Source: an uncultured Selenomonas sp. (lineage in GTDB: Bacteria > Bacillota > Negativicutes > Selenomonadales > Selenomonadaceae). Taken from it: DNA of 5,668 nt. Positions 1-5,668 of the stretch are shown piece by piece; position 1 is the stretch's first letter, and the number at the start of each line of letters is the position of its first letter. The DNA lies in NCBI GenBank assembly GCA_938045435.1, contig CALIBA010000274.1, positions 1 through 5,668 on the forward strand, given 5' to 3'. The position numbers and the translations under genes were made by a program. Under the pieces are notes generated by a model, which saw nothing but the letters and a program-made list of their open reading frames with translations, was not told the origin of the DNA and did not search any database.

Positions 1-430
1 CGCGCTCCATGGCTGTGGTGTAAATTGCATGTGCATAAGGGTGTGTCGCCTCACGTTCCGCACCGGCCGCCATGGATAACAGAGAACTCTGCGTCATGCC
101 CTCCGGAAACAGACCTGATATGAAAATATTGCCCTCTGTGAGTGTGCCATTGCGATTGAATGCAATCGTGTCAACACGCATCAGATCTGTGAGCGCACTC
201 ATACGGCTGCATGCAGATACACAGCCGCGCAGCATACGTTTTATACGCCATGCGATGAGGTAACGTGCAGCGATGCGCGGCAGTGGAGATGCGGCGAGGA
301 ATACGGCGAGAAAAATCTCGGAGGTACGCTCAAGAGAAATCCCGGTTGTGACATACCAGTACCCCGCAGCGAGTACAGCGAGCAGAACACTGGCGATAAA
401 ATGGAAAAAGATGGAGAAAAAACTTTTCAA
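1..430 (-). CDS. P1B-type (heavy-metal) P-type ATPase-like protein, 5' part only, degenerate catalytic motif
   Basis: 143 codons are open on the minus strand from a TTG at 430 and continue past the window edge. Residues 4-27 and 37-61 are hydrophobic and match membrane segments M3 and M4 of metal-transporting P-type ATPases. From the M4 motif to the phosphorylation site (residues 47-92) the spacing equals that of canonical P1B pumps with no gap. The text RVDTIAFNRNGTLTEG (85-100) corresponds to the family's RVDTVVFDKTGTLTEG. THPYAHAI (129-136) matches the conserved HP motif of the nucleotide-binding domain. Two key sites are changed: the CPC/SPC metal motif is SPL (48-50), and the aspartate that forms the phospho-intermediate is Asn92, with Lys and Thr also replaced. 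The region before M3 (metal-binding domain, first four helices, actuator domain) is absent because a stop codon lies just upstream in frame. In this family Asp to Asn abolishes phosphorylation, so active pumping is unlikely. It is either a pseudoenzyme or a decaying gene. The family call is firm; the function is unknown. Confidence 0.72.
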   Translation of the reverse strand, partial: MKSFFSIFFHFIASVLLAVLAAGYWYVTTGISLERTSEIFLAVFLAASPLPRIAARYLIAWRIKRMLRGCVSACSRMSALTDLMRVDTIAFNRNGTLTEGNIFISGLFPEGMTQSSLLSMAAGAEREATHPYAHAIYTTAMER

Positions 431-440
431 GGATACTCAG

Positions 441-447
441 CCCCTTT
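441..447 (-). promoter_or_regulatory. Ribosome binding site for the TTG start at 430
   Basis: AAAGGGG on the minus strand lies 10 nt before the TTG at 430-428. There is no in-frame ATG until Met66, which lies beyond both membrane segments, and an in-frame TGA lies only two codons before the TTG. This site is therefore the main reason to place the start here. Confidence 0.5.
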
Positions 448-468
448 GCATTGCGAACTTCATAGGAA

Positions 469-497
469 ATTATATCATAGGAGGAGAAAAGAGACAA
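469..497 (-). promoter_or_regulatory. SigA-type promoter for the P-type ATPase-like gene
   Basis: On the minus strand, TTGTCT (497-492) is followed after 17 nt by a perfect TATAAT (474-469), with an extended -10 TG one base upstream (477-476). Transcription would start near 462, giving a leader of about 30 nt that contains the AAAGGGG site and the TTG start. This suggests the shortened gene is transcribed in its present form. It is a sequence-only prediction. Confidence 0.6.
479..486 (+). promoter_or_regulatory. Orphan Shine-Dalgarno sequence upstream of the truncated oxidoreductase
   Basis: AGGAGGAG is a near-perfect ribosome binding site, but no start codon follows at 5-10 nt. The first ATG of the next reading frame is 27 nt downstream. 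The reading frame is open from just after a TAG at 478-480. I infer that this site once served the full-length oxidoreductase and that a deletion removed the original start and N-terminal codons. A chance purine run cannot be excluded. Confidence 0.35.
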
Positions 498-513
498 ACA
501 AGATTCACTAAAA

Positions 514-1245
514 ATGATGACGGGTCTAGGACAACGAGTTGTCTCCATCATGGGGGAGATGGGGCGTGCCTTTGATGGTAGTTATGCAGAGTATGTGCTG
601 CTTCCGAATGTGCAGATTTATCCCGTCACGAACAATCTGCATTGGGAGGTGTTTGCGGCAATTCCGGAGACTTATTATACGGCGTTTGGCTCACTGAAAA
701 ATCTACACATCGAGGATGGACATACAGTTCTCGTGCGCAGCGGGGCAAGCGGCGTCGGAATTGCATTTTTGCGGCTCCTGCGTGCGCAGTTCCCACATAT
801 GCGGATTGACGGCACAACACGCCGTGCGGACATGGAGGGACGGATGCGTGCGGAGGGCTACAGCTATGTTGTCACCGAAACAAATGGGACACTCAATACC
901 GAGGGGCGGTATGACCGTATCCTTGATCTTGTTGGCGCGGCAGCGATGAAGGACAGCATGCACCGTCTAAAGTGCGGCGGTATTTTGTGCAATACAGGTC
1001 AGCTTGGTGGACAGTGGTATTTGGGAGACTTTGATCCCATTGTCGATCTTGCACAGAATGCCTATCTTACATCATTTTACTCCGGCAATGTATGTGAGGA
1101 ACACCTGTATGAGCTGTTTGATTATATCGAAAAATATCGTGTTCCCGCGCATCCGGTTCGTGTCTTTTCACTTGCGGAGACGGCAGATGCCCACCGTTAT
1201 CTGGAAGGGCAGGATGGATTTGGAAAAGTTGTTGTCACTGTATGA
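514..1245 (+). CDS. NADPH:quinone oxidoreductase / zinc-type alcohol dehydrogenase-like (MDR family), N-terminally truncated
   Basis: This 243-residue frame carries the nucleotide-binding and C-terminal part of a medium-chain dehydrogenase/reductase of the quinone oxidoreductase branch, which reduces carbonyl or quinone substrates with NADPH. SGASGVG (76-82) is the glycine-rich dinucleotide-binding turn that starts the Rossmann fold. YDRILDLVG and LKCGGILCNTGQLGG further on, and the closing FSLAETADAHRYLEGQDGFGKVVV, are typical late-domain landmarks. The frame starts at a point (TGLGQRVVSIMGEMGRAFDGSYAEY) equivalent to the middle of the catalytic GroES-like domain. About 80 of the usual 320 or so residues are missing, so the substrate pocket is incomplete. 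There is no proper Shine-Dalgarno at ATG 514 or 517. It is probably a pseudogene or a poorly expressed fragment. The family assignment is solid; the substrate cannot be named. Confidence 0.75.
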   Translation: MMTGLGQRVVSIMGEMGRAFDGSYAEYVLLPNVQIYPVTNNLHWEVFAAIPETYYTAFGSLKNLHIEDGHTVLVRSGASGVGIAFLRLLRAQFPHMRIDGTTRRADMEGRMRAEGYSYVVTETNGTLNTEGRYDRILDLVGAAAMKDSMHRLKCGGILCNTGQLGGQWYLGDFDPIVDLAQNAYLTSFYSGNVCEEHLYELFDYIEKYRVPAHPVRVFSLAETADAHRYLEGQDGFGKVVVTV

Positions 1246-1293
1246 AAATATCCCCTTTCGAATCGCAGCAGCATTTGGGAGGGATTTTTATTT
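1245..1293 (+). terminator. Possible weak intrinsic terminator after the oxidoreductase
   Basis: TATCCC just after the stop codon can pair with GGGATTTTTA at 1281-1290, leaving a large loop, and a T-rich tract TTTTTATTT follows. The stem is short and interrupted, so termination here is only tentative. Confidence 0.25.
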
Positions 1294-1321
1294 GCGTCGG
1301 GTCGTACCTTTATGATATAGT
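1292..1321 (+). promoter_or_regulatory. Predicted promoter of the quaternary-amine transporter operon
   Basis: TTGCGT (1292-1297), an 18-nt spacer and TATAGT (1316-1321), with an extended -10 TG at 1313-1314, lie just upstream of an AT-rich leader of about 35 nt. The -35 is poor (3 of 6), and the extended -10 would carry most of the recognition. The -10 block TATGATATAGT closely resembles the one on the minus strand at 469-479. No operator was recognised. Confidence 0.4.
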
Positions 1322-1361
1322 AATTAAAAATATTATATTTACATTTATGGGGGCTTGAGAT

Positions 1362-2903
1362 ATGGAACTCTTGCAGGCAGTGGGGGCGATTCTCATAGAA
1401 CGCAGTGCGTTCTTTTTGCAGCTTACCATCGAGCACCTTTGGATTTCTGCGGCGGCGATCGGCATTGCCATTCTCGTGGGCGGACTTGCAGGCATCGCAA
1501 TCAGCCAATATGATGCAGCGGCAAAGCCGACGCTTGGCATGGTCAACTTTCTCTATACCATCCCTTCGATTTCGATGCTGGGATTTTTGATTCCGTTCTT
1601 TGGGGTTGGCAACCGGTCGGCGATTATTGCGCTCACAATCTATGCGCTGCTGCCAATGGTACGTGCGACGCATACGGGACTGACACATATTCATCCCGCG
1701 CTCATCGAGGCCGCTGTCGGTATGGGCGGGACGGCATTTCAGGTGTTGACACGCATTAAAATTCCGCTTGCAATGCCCGTCATTATGTCCGGCATCCGCA
1801 GTATGGCGACAATGACGATTGCCCTTGCGGGCATAGCATCTTTCATTGGTGCAGGTGGGCTGGGCGTTGCAATTTACCGCGGCATTACGACAAATCATGC
1901 TGCATTGACGATTGCGGGCAGTATACTGATTGCAGCGCTTGCGCTCATCGTGGATATGGGGCTTGGCAGGATAGAGCAGGGGCTGACACGATGCAGATCC
2001 GCTGGCACAAGCATGCACCTCGCCTGTGCAGCGGCGTTTGGGGCGGTGCTCTTTGCCGTGGGCAGCATCATTTTGGGAGGTGCCGGACAAGGGAATGTGG
2101 TTCGTATTGCGACAAAACCTATGACAGAGCAGCTCATTATAGGGGAAATGCTGAAATGCGTCATTGAACATGATACCAACCTTGAGGTTATGCTCACTGC
2201 CGGGGTCGGAGGTGGTACGTCCAATATTCATCCTGCAATGGAGCGCGGTGTATTCGATATTTATCCTGAGTATACGGGGACGGGCTGGAACATGGTGCTG
2301 AAGGAAGACGCGCAGTATAGTGAGGATATGTTCCCGCTGCTTATGGAGGCATATCGTGAGCGCTTCCATATGCGCTGGGTTGGCATGTACGGTTTTAATG
2401 ACACGTTTGGCATTGTCGTTCGGCGTGATATTGCGGAGCAATATCATTTGCAGACGTATTCTGATCTGCGGCGTGCCGCATCGGTACTGGTCTTTGGCGC
2501 AGAATACGATTTTTTTGAGCGTGAGGACGGATATACGGCGCTCTGCAAGGCATATGGGCTTTCCTTTGCGCGGACGATAGATATGGATATTGGGCTGAAA
2601 TATCAAGCCCTTGCGCGCAGCGAGGTCGATGTGATGACGGTGTTCACGACAGATGGACAGCTTGCATCAGCAGATGCCGTTATGCTCGTGGATGATCGGC
2701 AGTTCTTTCCATCCTATCGCTGTGGCAATGTCGTACGCGAGGAAATCCTGACCGTGCACCCAGAGCTTGTGGACACGCTTGAAAAACTGACCGGCATCAT
2801 CAGTGATGTTGAGATGGCAAAGATGAACTACGCCGTCGAAACGAATGGGGAGGATCCCCGTGCTGTGGCAGAGGCGTTCCTGCGCACAAAGGAGGTGCTG
2901 TGA
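1362..2903 (+). CDS. Fused ABC permease/substrate-binding protein, osmoprotectant or quaternary-amine family (OpuC/EgtU type)
   Basis: This 513-residue membrane protein combines two components of an importer. Residues 1-212 are the permease, with about five hydrophobic helices (around 21-48, 57-80, 85-103, 134-163, 178-203) and the EAA loop EAAVGMGGTAFQVL (116-129), which docks the ATPase. A further helix (218-240) tethers the binding domain, 246-513, outside the membrane, so no lipoprotein signal is needed. That domain shows IATKPMTEQLIIGEML (249-264), YPEYTGTGW (301-309) and FGAEYDFFEREDGY (378-391), hallmarks of the OpuAC/ProX-like family that holds cationic ligands in an aromatic cage. 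Known relatives import betaine, choline, carnitine or ergothioneine. The permease-binding protein fusion is shared with pneumococcal EgtUBC, but the ligand cannot be decided here. ATG 1362 follows GGGGG at 1349-1353 with 8 nt spacing. The stop overlaps the ATPase start (TGATG). The gene looks intact. Confidence 0.9.
   Translation: MELLQAVGAILIERSAFFLQLTIEHLWISAAAIGIAILVGGLAGIAISQYDAAAKPTLGMVNFLYTIPSISMLGFLIPFFGVGNRSAIIALTIYALLPMVRATHTGLTHIHPALIEAAVGMGGTAFQVLTRIKIPLAMPVIMSGIRSMATMTIALAGIASFIGAGGLGVAIYRGITTNHAALTIAGSILIAALALIVDMGLGRIEQGLTRCRSAGTSMHLACAAAFGAVLFAVGSIILGGAGQGNVVRIATKPMTEQLIIGEMLKCVIEHDTNLEVMLTAGVGGGTSNIHPAMERGVFDIYPEYTGTGWNMVLKEDAQYSEDMFPLLMEAYRERFHMRWVGMYGFNDTFGIVVRRDIAEQYHLQTYSDLRRAASVLVFGAEYDFFEREDGYTALCKAYGLSFARTIDMDIGLKYQALARSEVDVMTVFTTDGQLASADAVMLVDDRQFFPSYRCGNVVREEILTVHPELVDTLEKLTGIISDVEMAKMNYAVETNGEDPRAVAEAFLRTKEVL
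2888..2896 (+). promoter_or_regulatory. Strong ribosome binding site and translational coupling to the ATPase gene
   Basis: AAAGGAGGT lies inside the last codons of the permease gene, 6-7 nt before ATG 2903. The upstream stop and this start share one base (TGATG), so the two subunits were evidently translated in a coupled way. Confidence 0.75.
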
Positions 2904-3611
2904 TGGAACCTGTGATTTCCTATCAAAACGTTACGAAGATATATGGTGCCCAGACTGTTTTGCATGATGTCAGCCTTGACATTGCAGTGGGTACGTTTGT
3001 GACGGTTGTCGGGCCGAGCGATGGTGAACAGGCTCATCGAGCCTACATCCGGCGAGATCTTTATCCGTGGACAAAATATAAAGGAGCTTGATCTAATAGA
3101 ACTGCGCCGCAGTATTGGGTATGCAATTCAAGGCAGTGTGCTTTTTCCGCATATGACCGTGGAGGAGAACATCTCCTATGTACCGCGTCTCTGGAATAAG
3201 GGAGATCATGCCCGCACGCGGCGTGCCGTGCAGAAATGGATGGAGCTGATGCATCTGCCGGAGACACTCTTGTCCCGGTATCCGGACGAGCTGTCGGGAG
3301 GGCAGCAGCAGCGTGTTGGGATTGCGCGTGCACTGGCAGCCTCACCGGAGATCCTGTTGATGGACGAGCCGTTTGGTGCCGTCGATGAGGTTACACGCAG
3401 CGCTTTGCAGGAGGAGCTAAGGCGTATTTATCGGGAGACAGGCATTACCATTCTCTTTGTTACGCATGACATACGGGAGGCAATGAGGCTCGGCACCCAT
3501 GTGATTGTTGTCGCAGAAGGATGTGTTCATCAGTATGGGACACCGGAGGCGGTGCGAGAAAATCCTGCGACGGCATTTGTTGCACAGTTGATGCAGGTTT
3601 TAAAGGGGTGA
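2903..3611 (+). pseudogene. ABC transporter ATPase of the quaternary-amine importer, disrupted by loss of Walker A and a frameshift
   Basis: This should be the motor subunit for the preceding permease/binding protein. From ATG 2903 it reads normally for 39 codons up to TFVTVVGPS, the first half of the P-loop. The frame then runs out of homology and stops at 3089-3091. A different frame resumes the family text from ATG 3021 (MVNRLIEPTSGEIFIRG) to the stop at 3609. Relatives have nine codons (typically GSGKTTTLK) between GPS and this Met; here a single base remains. The inferred loss is 26 nt, which removes the ATP-binding lysine and shifts the frame. The rest is well kept: Q-loop IGYAIQ, signature LSGGQQQRVGIARAL, Walker B ILLMDEP, D-loop GAVDE and H-loop FVTHD. 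Restoring nine codons would give 244 residues, normal for ATPases of this group without CBS domains. A 196-residue product from ATG 3021 could not bind ATP properly. The damage is probably recent, since no other lesion is visible. Confidence 0.85.
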
Positions 3612-3645
3612 ATGCAGAATATGCAAAATCTTTGACCGTTTCCAT

Positions 3646-3674
3646 TTGAATCCGGCGCGTTTCAATGGTAGAAT
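3646..3674 (+). promoter_or_regulatory. SigA-type promoter of fbp
   Basis: TTGAAT (3646-3651), a 17-nt spacer and TAGAAT (3669-3674) match the consensus at 4 and 5 of 6 positions. The expected start near 3681 gives a leader of about 30 nt ending in AGGAGG. Because of this promoter, fbp need not depend on read-through from the transporter operon, whose last stop is 100 nt before the fbp start. Confidence 0.6.
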
Positions 3675-3698
3675 AAAAAAGCAGTATATAGAATCGGC

Positions 3699-3704
3699 AG
3701 GAGG
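3699..3704 (+). promoter_or_regulatory. Ribosome binding site deciding the fbp start
   Basis: AGGAGG lies 7 nt before ATG 3712. The same frame is open upstream to a TTG at 3646, but that codon lies inside the -35 box and has no Shine-Dalgarno. ATG 3712 is therefore the start. Confidence 0.85.
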
Positions 3705-3711
3705 AAGCGGC

Positions 3712-5616
3712 ATGGATATACATACAGTGAAGGAAAAGCAGGATAAGGTACTCCGTTTGATGGCGGAGAAGTACCCAACGAAGGAAATTGTCTATGAGAA
3801 AATTGTCTATTTAGAGTCGCAGCTCATGCTACCCAAAGGGACAGAGCATTTTATGAGCGATCTGCATGGGGCATATGATTCTTTTTTCCACATTCTCAAT
3901 AACTGTTCCGGGGTTATCAAGGAGAAGGTGGATTATTGTTTTGGTGAGCGTATGACAGAGGAGGAGAAGGCAGAGTTTTGTACGCTCATTTACTATCCAC
4001 GCGAAAAAGTTGAGCAGCTTGCGGACACGGGGAAGAATACGCCGATTTGGTACCAGCAGAATCTTGCGAATCTGCTTGAACTGACGAAGCTGATGAGTTG
4101 GAAATTCCCGGCAAACAAGATGCGGGGGTACATCCCGAAACGCTATGAATCTGTGATTGTAGAGCTGATGAATACCCGTCCCGAACATGATGAGGCACAG
4201 CTTTACTACTATAAGCAGCTGATTGAAACCATTGTGGAGATCGGCGGTGGGACGGATTACATCGAAGCGTTCAGCATCCTCATCAAGCGGCTCGCCGTTG
4301 AGCGGATTCATATTGTCGGGGACTTCTTTGACCGCGGCGATCGTCCCGATGGCATTCTTGATCTTCTTATGGAGCACCCTTCCGTCGATATTCAGTGGGG
4401 CAACCATGATGTGCTCTGGATGGGTGCAGCGCTTGGCAGCGAGGTCTGTATCGCTGCGGTGATTCGCAACTCTCTGCGCTACCGCAATACGGATGTGCTG
4501 GAACGGGGGTACGGCATCAGTCTGCGGCCGCTCTCGACATTTGCTTCCCGCATCTATCCCGATGAGAACCCCATCAAGGCGGCAGAACGCGCCATTACAA
4601 TGATGATGTTCAAGCTGGAGGGAGCGCTCATTCGGCGCAATCCGGACTTTCATATGGAGGATCGCCTGCTGCTCGACAAGATCGATTTCCGCTCGTCCTA
4701 TGTCACCCTTGGCAGTGGCCGGCGTGTGGAGCTTGAGAGCGCGTATTTCCCGACGATTGATGATGGGACGGATTGTTATGCACTGACGGAGGAGGAACAG
4801 CAGATCATTCAGGATCTGCGCTCGTACTTCCTTGAGAGCAAGGCACTGCAGCGTCATGTGGATTACATCTATGAGCGCGGCAGTATGTATATGTGCTATA
4901 ACGGCAACCTGCTCTTTCATGCCTGTGTTCTCTTGGACGAGACAGGAGACTTTCGTACAGTGACATATCAGGGCAAGGAGTACCGCGGACGTGCGTGGAT
5001 GGACTTCTGTGAGGAAAAGGCGCGTGAAGCGTGGAACGAGCACACGCGTGAAGGGTTGGACTTTATGTACTTCCTCTGGTGCGGACTTCTCGCACCGACC
5101 TCCGGCCGATCATTTACAACGTTCGAGCGGTCTTTTATTGCTGATGAGAGCACATGGGAGGAACCGTCTGACCCATATTTTCGCCTCATTAACGACGAGA
5201 AAATCTGCGAAAAGATCTTGGCGGAATTTGGCCTTGACCCAAAGCGCGGACATATCATCAATGGACATGTTCCTGTCAAGGTGAAAAAAGGGGAAAGTCC
5301 CTTGCGTGCCAATGGGCGGGCAATCATCATCGACGGCGGTTTTGCTGCACCGTTCCGGGCGAAGACGGGCATCTCCGGCTATACGCTCATCTATAATTCA
5401 CGCGGACTGCGGCTTTTGCAGCATCAGAAAATTGCAAGTGTCCGCGATGCCCTCAAAGAAAACCGGGACATCGAGTCTGTGTCCCAGACCGTCGAGCTGC
5501 AGGCACGCAGTTCGCTTGTACGTGATACTGACCGTGGTGCTGTCATCGCAGATGAGATTGCCGACCTTCATGCGTTGCTGCATGCGTATCAGACAGGGCA
5601 TATCAAGCCGCAGTAA
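3712..5616 (+). CDS. fbp: Fructose-1,6-bisphosphatase, class III
   Basis: This 634-residue cytoplasmic enzyme hydrolyses fructose 1,6-bisphosphate to fructose 6-phosphate, the irreversible step of gluconeogenesis. It belongs to the class III type found in Firmicutes such as Bacillus subtilis Fbp (about 670 residues). That class is a metallophosphoesterase unrelated to class I and II FBPases. The metal-site motifs appear in order: SDLHGAYDSF (49-58), GDFFDRGDRPDG (203-214), WGNHDVLWMGA (229-239), LLFHAC (400-405) and GHVPVK (518-523). Likely ligands by family analogy are Asp50, His52, Asp204, Asn231, His403 and His519. The insert between the first two motifs (about 60-190) is charged and helix-rich, as expected for this class. 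Start, length and motifs are all normal, there are no frame breaks, and a terminator follows directly. In class III relatives, activity is modulated by metabolites such as phosphoenolpyruvate; nothing in the DNA here shows the regulation. Confidence 0.96.
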   Translation: MDIHTVKEKQDKVLRLMAEKYPTKEIVYEKIVYLESQLMLPKGTEHFMSDLHGAYDSFFHILNNCSGVIKEKVDYCFGERMTEEEKAEFCTLIYYPREKVEQLADTGKNTPIWYQQNLANLLELTKLMSWKFPANKMRGYIPKRYESVIVELMNTRPEHDEAQLYYYKQLIETIVEIGGGTDYIEAFSILIKRLAVERIHIVGDFFDRGDRPDGILDLLMEHPSVDIQWGNHDVLWMGAALGSEVCIAAVIRNSLRYRNTDVLERGYGISLRPLSTFASRIYPDENPIKAAERAITMMMFKLEGALIRRNPDFHMEDRLLLDKIDFRSSYVTLGSGRRVELESAYFPTIDDGTDCYALTEEEQQIIQDLRSYFLESKALQRHVDYIYERGSMYMCYNGNLLFHACVLLDETGDFRTVTYQGKEYRGRAWMDFCEEKAREAWNEHTREGLDFMYFLWCGLLAPTSGRSFTTFERSFIADESTWEEPSDPYFRLINDEKICEKILAEFGLDPKRGHIINGHVPVKVKKGESPLRANGRAIIIDGGFAAPFRAKTGISGYTLIYNSRGLRLLQHQKIASVRDALKENRDIESVSQTVELQARSSLVRDTDRGAVIADEIADLHALLHAYQTGHIKPQ

Positions 5617-5668
5617 GAGAATAAGAAAGCCCGCACATTGTATTTGATGTGCGGGCTTTCTTATTCTC
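5617..5668 (+). terminator. Intrinsic terminator after fbp, probably bidirectional
   Basis: A perfect inverted repeat has arms at 5617-5637 and 5648-5668 and a 10-nt loop (TTGTATTTGA). The GC core AGCCCGCACA/TGTGCGGGCT is followed by TTTCTTATTCTC, and the mirror A-rich tract precedes it on the left. It could therefore also stop a convergent gene from the right. The left arm begins immediately after the TAA of fbp. The repeat may extend further, because the window ends within it. Confidence 0.9.

Noticed and set aside
451..478. A plus-strand promoter TTGCGA-16 nt-TATCAT for the oxidoreductase
   Set aside because: Its transcription start would fall at about 485, on or after the only Shine-Dalgarno, and the match is weaker than that of the overlapping minus-strand promoter.
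273..575. A 100-codon plus-strand frame across the P-type ATPase-like gene start and the intergenic region
   Set aside because: It has no family resemblance, lies opposite the ATPase-like frame that matches a known family, and overlaps the predicted promoter.
1197..2606. A long open frame (469 codons) on the minus strand opposite the permease/binding protein gene
   Set aside because: Its translation is rich in His, Cys and Arg with no recognisable domain, and it lies wholly antisense to a gene with clear family motifs. It is a codon-bias shadow.
2990..3030. Programmed frameshifting or phase variation at the ABC ATPase break
   Set aside because: There is no slippery heptamer, homopolymer or short tandem repeat at the site, and the missing codons are the P-loop itself, so shifting frame would not restore a functional protein.
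3646..3711. A 22-codon N-terminal extension of Fbp from TTG 3646
   Set aside because: The TTG lies within the predicted -35 box and has no ribosome binding site, whereas ATG 3712 has a perfect AGGAGG at 7 nt.
3829..5043. A 404-codon open frame on the minus strand opposite fbp
   Set aside because: It is antisense to an intact enzyme gene, has no recognisable domain and no supporting Shine-Dalgarno. It is a shadow frame.

Overview
The window holds five protein genes. Only two are clearly intact: a fused ABC permease/substrate-binding protein and a class III fructose-1,6-bisphosphatase. The base composition is moderate, Shine-Dalgarno sites are strong (AGGAGG, AAAGGAGGT), promoters are sigma-70/SigA-like, and the FBPase is of the long class III type. 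Together these point to a low-to-moderate GC Firmicute. My best guess is a Negativicute such as Selenomonas, from general resemblance of the proteins rather than any database search.

Left end (1-430, minus strand): the start of a gene running out of the window. Its 143 visible residues align without gaps to the M3/M4-phosphorylation-site region of P1B (heavy-metal) P-type ATPases. The membrane CPC motif reads SPL and the catalytic DKTGT motif reads NRNGT, and everything normally upstream of M3 is absent. A good extended -10 promoter (469-497) and a Shine-Dalgarno site (441-447) precede a TTG start at 430, so the short form may be expressed.

514-1245 (plus): the C-terminal three quarters of an MDR-family NADPH:quinone oxidoreductase, missing roughly the first 80 residues. 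An orphan Shine-Dalgarno sequence lies about 27 nt too far upstream.

1362-3611 (plus): a two-gene transporter operon of the quaternary amine/osmoprotectant (OpuC/OsmU/EgtU) type. The first gene fuses the permease to its own binding protein. The second, translationally coupled by a TGATG overlap, is the ATPase. It has lost its Walker A loop through an inferred deletion of about 26 nt that also shifts the frame, so it is a pseudogene as read and the importer should have no working motor from this locus.

3712-5616 (plus): intact fbp, class III fructose-1,6-bisphosphatase (gluconeogenesis), with its own promoter and Shine-Dalgarno site. It ends in a perfect 21-bp hairpin terminator that runs to the window edge.

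The overall picture is a healthy housekeeping gene (fbp) next to a cluster of three damaged or divergent accessory genes. I saw no RNA genes, CRISPR arrays or insertion sequences. The most interesting items are the P-type ATPase-like protein without its phosphorylated aspartate and the exact loss of the P-loop from an otherwise well-preserved ABC ATPase.
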